Source: Plasmopara viticola
Taxonomy: Eukaryota > Oomycota > Peronosporomycetes > Peronosporales > Peronosporaceae
Direction: 5' to 3'
Assembly (NCBI GenBank): GCA_001695595.3
Contig: MBPM02000039.1
Span: 620,001 to 684,000 of the forward strand
DNA: 64,000 nucleotides
The notes beneath the pieces are model-generated. The model saw nothing but the letters and a program-made list of their open reading frames with translations. It ran no database searches and was not told the origin of the DNA. Shown here piece after piece: positions 57,076 through 64,000 of this stretch. The position numbers were made by a program, and so were the translations under genes. The stretch's first letter is position 1. The number at the start of each line of letters is the position of its first letter.

Positions 57076-58160
57076 TTACTTCGATTTTGTTTTCATGTCC
57101 TCGTAAAAGGCGCGGTGATCTGGATCCAGTGCGATCGCACGTTCGTATAACTCGACACACTGATGCTTTGCTGCTTCCCACCCGCTGACACTCGTAATCC
57201 GACCAAGACGACCACATAGGTCAGCAAGCGTGACGATAACCCACTTGGCCTCTGCTTCCAATTCCAGCAGCTCTTCTAGCCACTTCACTTGGCTCTTTAA
57301 GAACTCAGTAGTAGCCTCGCCAGATGATGCAATCAGTTTTACCATCGATGTGACCAACCAGCGATAGTAAAACCAGGCACTCTGATCGTCTGGCTCAGTA
57401 AAAACCGCCTGCTGCATAAGTCCAATCTCATCGGACAAGACGGCCGCTGTCAACGGCCTGGGCAGGGTAATGCTTCGATAGTGCAGAGCCGAGTAGTTGG
57501 AAAAGTTTTGCTCAATTTTCTGTGTTGTGAATGCTAGTTGGTCTTCTTCAGATATACCAGCCAACTTGCACACATGTCGCCGATAATTCCAGCAATGAAA
57601 GTTTCGCTCGTCTAACATTTGAGAAACAACGTGTTACTCAAAGCCATAAAAGCATTCGGTGTTAACGTTTTTACCTAAATTTAAGAGCTTGTCACACAGG
57701 CTAATCTCCTTATTCAAGTCCCCAAGTCCGCGGTCAATGATCCACTTGCGCTGGAACCACGCCGAGTACGACTTGGGGTTACGCTGCAGTGCATCCTGTA
57801 AAAAAAAGCAAGATTACAATGTGGAGCTAGTCCTCAATACGAAATTAAGCCTACGAGGGTCAACTTTGATTCCGTTTTGGCCATTTCTTGCCATTCAGTC
57901 GCTGGATTCGTGGCGTTTTGAGCCAGTGCATCGATGGTTTGGCGCCGATAAATCCAGAGTACGTGAAACTCGGGATTGAGCAGCAACAGATGGCTGGTCA
58001 AGGGCAACACAGAAGACTCATAGAGCTGCTGGCGCTTCATTTCCAGCACTTTGCCAGCCACTTCATGATACATGTGCACCTTTGAAAGCTCCTCTTGACG
58101 CTGTTCATTCGTTTTCTGCTGTTCCTTTTCGTGCTCGATCCGTTTTACGCGCCCGTGCAT
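57076..58160 (-). CDS. RABGGTA: Rab geranylgeranyltransferase alpha subunit
   Basis: Three exons: 58160-57855, 57795-57675 and 57611-57076, with GT-AG introns of 59 and 63 nt that keep the frame. The 320-residue product is close to the length of yeast Bet4. It starts MHGRVKR, the typical opening of this subunit. PFTA-type helical repeats follow, each with the W-x-Y/Q-R signature: HVLWIYRRQ, YSAWFQRKW (across the first junction), FHCWNYRRH, YSALHYRS and SAWFYYRW. With the beta subunit and Rab escort protein it attaches geranylgeranyl groups to the C-terminal cysteines of Rab GTPases in the cytosol, enabling membrane targeting. The plant and animal LRR and Ig-like extensions are absent. A farnesyltransferase alpha subunit is the main alternative, less likely given the N-terminus. 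Confidence 0.9.
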
Positions 58161-59598
58161 GATGTAAATGGTTTGCTAAGTCATAAATAGTCTTATATCT
58201 TGAGCTAATAAATTGAGCAAATATATTAATTGCTATTATAGATAAGGATTTGTAGGAAAAAATAGTCAACATGATCACAAATTTAAATGGTCGTGACTAG
58301 ACTGAGTGTTTCCTGATGTTCTTGGAGGTCCAAAACGAACCAATTATTTTGCGAGTGAGTTGATCGATTTAATACCTTTTTGCAAATATACCATCTCTTT
58401 CATCGATTACAAAAATGAAAAATCTGTAAGCTACTAAAACGAATGAACATTGAGGGCGGAAACCCATTATTCTAGTCTATTGCAATTTCGGAAGCTTACA
58501 TATGCATGTCTAAGGAGTCCCATACAATCATTTGCTGGCATGACAAACGTCATTCTCCTTCAACGGGTTCAGAATCTTGTCACTTTTTATAGTAGTACGG
58601 CTTACGATGCCGGAACATGTATATTTGGGCTTCACCAATGTTTAATTTTTCAATGACGCAACTTCGGTAGTAGCGTGCAACAAATATTGTCTCGTCATAT
58701 TTGTTCATCGATATCTGTCCGATCAGCTGTATATAGCACATAAATGCTCTATTTGTGCAGGCCAGGGGGTTATTCAAAACTGCTAGTATCAACGAAGATT
58801 TGTTTAGATTGCACTTGATGTAAATTGTAGCGATCACTAATGTGTAATATGTATGATAAGTTTATCTTTTTTGGCGAAGAAGGAGATAATTACTCAATTC
58901 GAGTAATGCAAAAAAGCGACCAGCCGCCGTCGATAATAATGATGACTTGCCGTGCTAAACCTTCTTCGACACATTGAAAAAACAGCCAGCCATGAACAAA
59001 AATTGTTAAAGTCTAAATCTAAGCATTACTGAATCTTGAAACATTTTATAGTGACGAAGTCGACACAATACTAATGAAGCAATATTGTTGATTGTCAATT
59101 AGCTTGGCCGGCTTTAACTCATCTACGCGAAATCATAAGCAGAAGAGCTCAAATATGATGAACGGATTCCTCCTTCAATTCATGTTGTTGCGGACAAGAG
59201 CCCATTATAGCATTGGTCTTCAGCGACCTCTGGCACTATCACTACTCTGAAAACGCTTCGTCAATCTAGTTAATTTTTACTTCCAGCAGCCAGTTCATGA
59301 ATGCTTTAGACTAAGCAAATTGATTTAATCAATTTGTTTTAGCATTCCCTACTTAGTATGCACGTTTGCATTTAGACTAGGAGTCAGCAACGAACGGATT
59401 AACCAAAGTCCACGGAGACATTAAAATAAAACGAGCTCCTTATCAGCTCGTAAAGGAAGCGAAAGCACTTTATGCGTTGAAGCGATCTGACACCAACACC
59501 ATCACGAATTTCGTACACCTTTTTGAATTGTATAGACTCGCATTTAACCCCGTCCTTGCAAAATCGCATCATGTTTGAAAATTGCTTGAAAAAAAATA
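58161..59598. other. Intergenic region between divergent genes
   Basis: About 1.4 kb separating two divergently transcribed genes, so it should carry both promoters. It is AT-rich. I see no RNA gene, mobile element or credible additional coding sequence. Confidence 0.6.
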
Positions 59599-61682
59599 AT
59601 GCACCGGCTCGTAGAATCTGGGCGCCGCTGCGTACGTCTGTCGCGCCTCTCCGCCACTTTGTGCACCTCGTGGCCATCACTTACGTCGCCACATCTTTTC
59701 TTCAGTACATGGAGTCGCTGGTTGAGTGACAAGTCGGTTCCATCGCTGCCTCGTATGCAGGTGGCGGATCTTTTGGAAGTGGCTAAGCAATTTCGTAGTA
59801 AAGAGATTAACTATATTCACGAGGATCAAACGTTGGACGAGGCCGTCAAGTGTCTGACACAGAATGAGAACTCAGCGACTCTTGTAGTCGTGAACAAGCA
59901 ACATCAAATCGTAGGCCTGATCACGTATCGATTGGCCTTGCAAAAGGTCGTGCGCATGCATTCGACGGGGAAGCGGACGGACTGGAACGTAAAGGTACGT
60001 CGTATGCAGTCGATGCTCCTCGATCCACAGACTTAGGGTCTTCTTTAGGTGTCGGAAGTGGCGATTCCAGCTCGTAAAGTGCTGTATGTGTCGCCTGAAG
60101 ACTCGCTGGAAGATGTACGTACATGGGAGAACGAAAGGGGGGGAATTTTGTACCCACATAATTATTGTGTACGCAGTGTCGAGCAGTGATGGCATTATCT
60201 GGAGTTGGAGAGTTGCCAGTGTTGAAAGGAAGCAAGTTTTTGGGCACGGTATCATTGACAGATATTGCGTCGCTTATCCATCGTCACGATGCACAGTCGA
60301 ATCCTGATCCTACAAGGTACAGCCATGAAAAAGATTAAAACGAGCTTCCTGTAACACAATTGATCGTACATTATTGCAGCGCCAAGTCGGACTATATCAA
60401 CTTAATCCTCCCGCGCAAGGGACTACCGGCCAATACATCGCTTGACCACACGATCGTTCAACAGTACGTACGCTGCTGTTTCTCTGAAAATCACTGATTG
60501 AAAGCACTGCTCTCCCTTGTACAGTGAGCACGTGCATCCGAATTATTGGACGTACTACCTTCATTCGTTCGCCATGTCAATTCCCCACCCACAAAAGAAG
60601 GAAACTGGTGGAGAAGACGCGTATTTTTGGGGATTGTGCCCCATGGAGAGGAAATGGGAGGAGCGTCGGCTTTGGCTCTTCAAAACAGTCCTAATGATAT
60701 GACGCCGTCCATCCCAACCATCACTGAAGGCACGCACGGACCCGTGGATGTGCTTGCAATGGGAGTGGCGGATGGCGTGGGGTCGTGGTTTGAAAAGGGC
60801 GTGAGTGCTCGTCAGTACGCACGGGAACTCATGGTGGCAGCTCACCAAGCCGTGCAAGTGTCGTACGCAAAAGATCACGATATCGAGCCGTCCGAAGTGC
60901 TGCATGCCGCATGGTCGACTGTTTTACAGAAAAAAATCGTCGGAAGTTCCACGGCGTGTGTCCTTGCATTGGATCCGGAGCTAGGAGAGTTGCACGGGAT
61001 CAATCTAGGCGATTCTGGGTTCTTAATCATTCGTGACAAGACCTCGGATCTCGAGACGGCGCGCTTGCGGGGTACATTGGATGGCTCACTTATGCGAAAG
61101 ATTATGAATCGGGACCAGGACTTGACGCCTGCTGGACGACGAAAAGGAGCGCACGTGACGTACCGTTCTCCACAACAACTGCACTACTTTAACTGTCCGT
61201 TTCAATTAGGCTTTGCGGGTGCTGATCTCGTGAGTGACGTCGTGGACGACTTGAGTCGAATCCACTCCCAGACGAGAGAGAAACCTTTGTTTGAAACGCC
61301 CGAGAATGGGGTCCGACTACGCGTTCCTGTGTTGGAAGGCGACTTGATTCTCCTTGCTACGGATGGACTCTTCGACAATGTGGACGAAGACGTGTTACTG
61401 GAAATTGTGCGCGCAGAGCCGGATGTGGCGAGGATGACCCGAAAACTGGTGGCAAAAGCGTACGAGTTGTCGCTGGATCGCTCGCGTGACTCGCCTTTTG
61501 CACGGCTTGCCAAGGAAAATGACTTGCTATGGGGCGGTGGGATGCCGGATGACATTACAATCATCGCCGCACGCGTGATGAAGCACAAGACAAAGGAAGA
61601 AAAGATCGCTCAAGCCATTGCAGTGGAAAGAGAAGGCGAGGACAGAAATGCAGTGGCCCAAACGAGCTTGCACAGCTGTTAG
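59599..61682 (+). CDS. Predicted mitochondrial CBS-pair / PTC7-like PP2C phosphatase fusion (one frameshift)
   Basis: Five exons: 59599-59994, 60049-60114, 60177-60316, 60380-60463 and 60525-61682, with GT-AG introns of 54, 62, 63 and 61 nt. Splicing keeps one frame from the CBS part into the phosphatase. Residues 1-50 are rich in Arg/Ser/Leu and nearly free of acids, like a mitochondrial presequence. CBS1 is about 60-118 and CBS2 about 133-195; CBS pairs usually bind adenine nucleotides. A PPM domain follows (from about 246) with GGEDAYF, GVADGVGSW, INLGDSGF, LLATDGLFDN and MPDDITII, the metal-binding and family motifs of PTC7-like phosphatases. After GGEDAYF the frame breaks at a five-T run (60624-60628). 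One more base there would restore a 614-codon frame, so I suspect a homopolymer sequence error. Alternatives are two genes or an unrecognised intron. Confidence 0.8.
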
Positions 61683-61759
61683 ACAAGAAATGAAGCCGAA
61701 ACTTACGCGATATGGGTTGATTGGACCTGACAATTATAAAATAAAGAACGACATGTACC

Positions 61760-62935
61760 TCACGTTGCTGTGCCATCTGATGGTGCTCCTACACTAAGCA
61801 GTGCCACGTCCTGCCCTGCTTCTGTCTCGATATTAACTATGTCCTCCTCTTCACGAGCGCCTTCAGCACCAATCTGCGCCTCAATCTCCTCTTCGCTCTC
61901 ACTATTCAAATTAGCACTTTCCCTTCTGTTCTGGACTTGACTGTCACCTTTCTCGTCTCCATCTTCTTCTTCTGAAATCACCACAATGTCGTCATTGTTC
62001 TCATCAAACTCTTCTTCATCTTCTTCTTCTTCATACTCGTCGCCGTCATCTTCCTCCTCTTCCTCATCTTCATATCCTCCAGTCTCTCCATCATCATCCA
62101 ATTCCACGGGTGCCGCGGCCGAAGAGCCTCGTAAGTACAGGTCCCTCACTTTAATAGCATCCCGCATGAGTGACAGAACCGAGTCTTGGGCACATGCATC
62201 CACTAGAATGGCATCTCGCGCTTCTTCGTGTCCATAAAACAGCTCTTCACCATACTTTTCCAGTGCCATGAGACACATTTTACTGCGTGCCGAGTCGTCC
62301 AATTGCTGCAATAGCTTTCGAGCTTCCCGCTGGTTCTGAGCCCGCACTATCGCTCTTGCAGTCTCCTCGTCGTCCTCTTTCTCTTGGTCACTGAATTGGT
62401 CATTCACTGGTGGTGCCGACCCCTCATCGTCTTCTTCATCCACGTCCACAATGTCAATCTCATTATTCTGCGACGTCAAAGCTTCGCTATCGTCCACTTC
62501 TTCTTCGGAAAGCGCTAAATCGGACGCGTCCGGATTATGACCCACACTCAAGTCATCGTGCTCGATCCTTGGACCATCGATAGCCATAATCAGACCGTCC
62601 TCATCCACTTCTTGTCCCGTTTCGTGAGTCTTTAACCCCAGCGCAAGATCAGCGTCCAAATCTTCCTCTTGCTGAGCAAACTCTTCGTTATCGTCCACAT
62701 CTGGCAATTCGTCATCCAGCAACTTGGTTCGTTTCCCAAGTGGAGAGACTACGACGTCGTCGAGCGTTGTGACACTGTCCCGGATATCCCCATTAAAGGA
62801 CCCGTCAAAGGCTTCGGTAGCCGTGCGTTTTTCGGCTTGCGAAGGTGAAATAACAGTCGAAATGCTGGTAGATCGATCATCAATGCTGATGGCTACAGCT
62901 GTACCACTGGTGGAGGCACTTAAAGGCTCTGTCAT
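61760..62935 (-). CDS. Highly acidic protein of unknown function
   Basis: 391 codons from the ATG at 62935. The frame stays open up to 63124, but the extra 63 codons are basic and AT-rich like intergenic DNA, so I prefer the internal Met (MTEPLSAS). The protein has long Asp/Glu tracts around residues 80-200 and 280-350. A more ordered stretch of about 70 residues sits between them (ARAIVRAQNQREARKLLQQL through MRDAIKVRDLYLRG), probably helical, and may be the functional core. A PLGKRTK stretch near residue 70 could be a nuclear localisation signal. There is no signal peptide or transmembrane segment. Such composition is common in nuclear chaperone-like or chromatin proteins, but no family is recognised. 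Its 3' end lies 77 bp from the convergent CBS-phosphatase gene. Confidence 0.75.
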   Translation of the reverse strand: MTEPLSASTSGTAVAISIDDRSTSISTVISPSQAEKRTATEAFDGSFNGDIRDSVTTLDDVVVSPLGKRTKLLDDELPDVDDNEEFAQQEEDLDADLALGLKTHETGQEVDEDGLIMAIDGPRIEHDDLSVGHNPDASDLALSEEEVDDSEALTSQNNEIDIVDVDEEDDEGSAPPVNDQFSDQEKEDDEETARAIVRAQNQREARKLLQQLDDSARSKMCLMALEKYGEELFYGHEEARDAILVDACAQDSVLSLMRDAIKVRDLYLRGSSAAAPVELDDDGETGGYEDEEEEEDDGDEYEEEEDEEEFDENNDDIVVISEEEDGDEKGDSQVQNRRESANLNSESEEEIEAQIGAEGAREEEDIVNIETEAGQDVALLSVGAPSDGTAT

Positions 62936-64000
62936 GAGAGATACGAGCGCACAGAGAGAAAGGAAAGCGACGGTTGCTCTTGCTCGTTTTCGGAAGAATT
63001 TGCGTATCGAAGTCCGCCTTTTTTTTAAGATTAGGATTGCAAGTAATGATGATTGGCTGTTATTATTTTTTTTGTGTAGAGCGGAAAGGAGTATCTTTGA
63101 GAAAAAGTTAACGCAGTAGCTCAAGATTAACCTTAAATCGTGCGTAGATTTCGTCTATTTCTGCACCGACTTCATCGATTGGATCATAGAATTTGAGCTT
63201 ACAATGTCAAAACAAGGTGAGCTTCTTAAGAAAGCAAACAATAAATATGTTATTCTCAAGTGGAGTGTAACTTTACGCTTATCTGTCATATAATAATGCT
63301 AGCACTAGTATTTTTTTAAAGCTCGACGAATTAGCTGGCGTGGTGCTGCCCCTTTATGCCCTACGATGCTAATGACCCGCCTTCGCGTAGCTTCTTTTTT
63401 TCCGAGCTGCTCGAGATATACTACGTTGCCGCATACGCAATAAGCATACATTAATTTAGTGTTTGCCGAAGATTGGTGGCTCGAAAAGAAATATCATAAC
63501 GAAGATTGTAAACTTCTATCTAATTGATATAAAAAGTCGCATGAAAATGGCGATCTTAAAATCTGCAACTATCGAACACTTTTGCTTTTTTAATATCGAC
63601 CAGCAAACACAAATGAGAGAACCGACAAAAAAGTTTATCGAGTATCTGCGTGAATGGTAGAACTATTCATCATTCTTGTGCACATCCTTTCCAATTCACC
63701 ACCACCATATATCTGACAAGCTAAAAGTTTTGAACCACATTGGAAAGAAATCTGAATTTAATGGACAAATTTTGAGCATAATGAATGGATCATACCCAAT
63801 GCCGGATAAGGCTCCCAGCAGGCGCATTATTTGATTTCACTAGCGCGTACGATCCAGTTTGATGACATTGTTCCCTTCATTAGATCTAAACAGTTCGAAA
63901 TATACCAGCATACATATATGTATAGGTACCGGTATAATGTCTGTCGTGAGCCTCCATCCTTGTAAATGGAAAGCTAGCTAAGTTCAACTTCTGTTGAATT
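62936..64000. other. Intergenic region at the window end
   Basis: The segment just upstream of 62935 should hold the promoter of the acidic-protein gene; on its sense strand it includes a pyrimidine-rich stretch (ctttcctttctctctgtg). The frame at 63463-63660 has no ATG near its start and no domain. Nothing else is recognised. Confidence 0.55.

Noticed and set aside
63463..63660. 65-codon frame near the window end
   Set aside because: It starts at TTG, is AT-rich like its surroundings and has no recognisable feature.
1..64000. CRISPR arrays, prokaryotic operons or secreted RXLR/CRN effector genes
   Set aside because: No spaced direct-repeat arrays are present and the introns and domains are eukaryotic. 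I saw no frame combining a signal peptide with RXLR or LFLAK motifs, although very short or spliced effectors could be missed.

Overview
The window looks like a nuclear segment from an oomycete, probably Peronosporales (Phytophthora or a downy mildew). The support is compact genes with 54-63 nt GT-AG introns, GC-rich coding sequence set in AT-rich and repeat-laden intergenic DNA, degenerate Ty1/copia, APE-type non-LTR and MULE-OTU elements, and two TTTAGGG telomere-type units at about 56.97 kb. The species cannot be fixed from the sequence alone.

Layout. Positions 1-2968 are gene-free and hold a foldback MITE (1154-1763) and a short LINE-derived element with target-site duplications (1808-2132). 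A 9.2 kb open frame (3032-12214, +) encodes a very large trithorax/MLL-type (KMT2) histone H3K4 methyltransferase. Positions 12.2-18.6 kb carry no supportable gene, only a decayed MULE transposase tail with zinc knuckle and OTU motifs (about 16.7-17.3 kb). A fascin-like beta-trefoil gene (18641-19240, -) and a frameshifted paralogue (21766-22373, -) flank an internally deleted LINE (20366-21497).

A 10-N scaffold gap lies at 22663-22672. Everything from 22673 to 43476 repeats 1837-22662 almost base for base. The repeat starts at the first base after the gap, and its partner ends at the last base before it. I read this as a missed overlap of about 20.8 kb between two contigs (or two haplotypes placed head to tail), not a biological tandem duplication. 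The second KMT2 copy has 19 single-base losses, all within about 1.3 kb near the contig start, and looks identical afterwards. All copy-2 entries below should be treated as probable duplicates.

From 43.5 to 57 kb there is no gene I can support. This stretch holds two more short LINE-derived elements (44856-45178; 48160-48488) and a decayed Ty1/copia element with 145-146 bp LTRs (51260-55856). The copia element has an 81-nt tRNA-Ser(CGA)-like sequence sitting exactly between its gag and pol parts (52249-52329).

From 57.1 to 62.9 kb lies a compact gene cluster. It contains a three-exon Rab geranylgeranyltransferase alpha subunit (57076-58160, -), a five-exon predicted mitochondrial protein joining a CBS-domain pair to a PTC7-like PPM/PP2C phosphatase (59599-61682, +; one probable single-base frameshift), and a highly acidic protein of unknown function (61760-62935, -) that converges on it. 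These genes have no shared pathway. The KMT2 acts in chromatin, the prenyltransferase in Rab membrane targeting, and the CBS-phosphatase probably in mitochondrial, nucleotide-responsive dephosphorylation.
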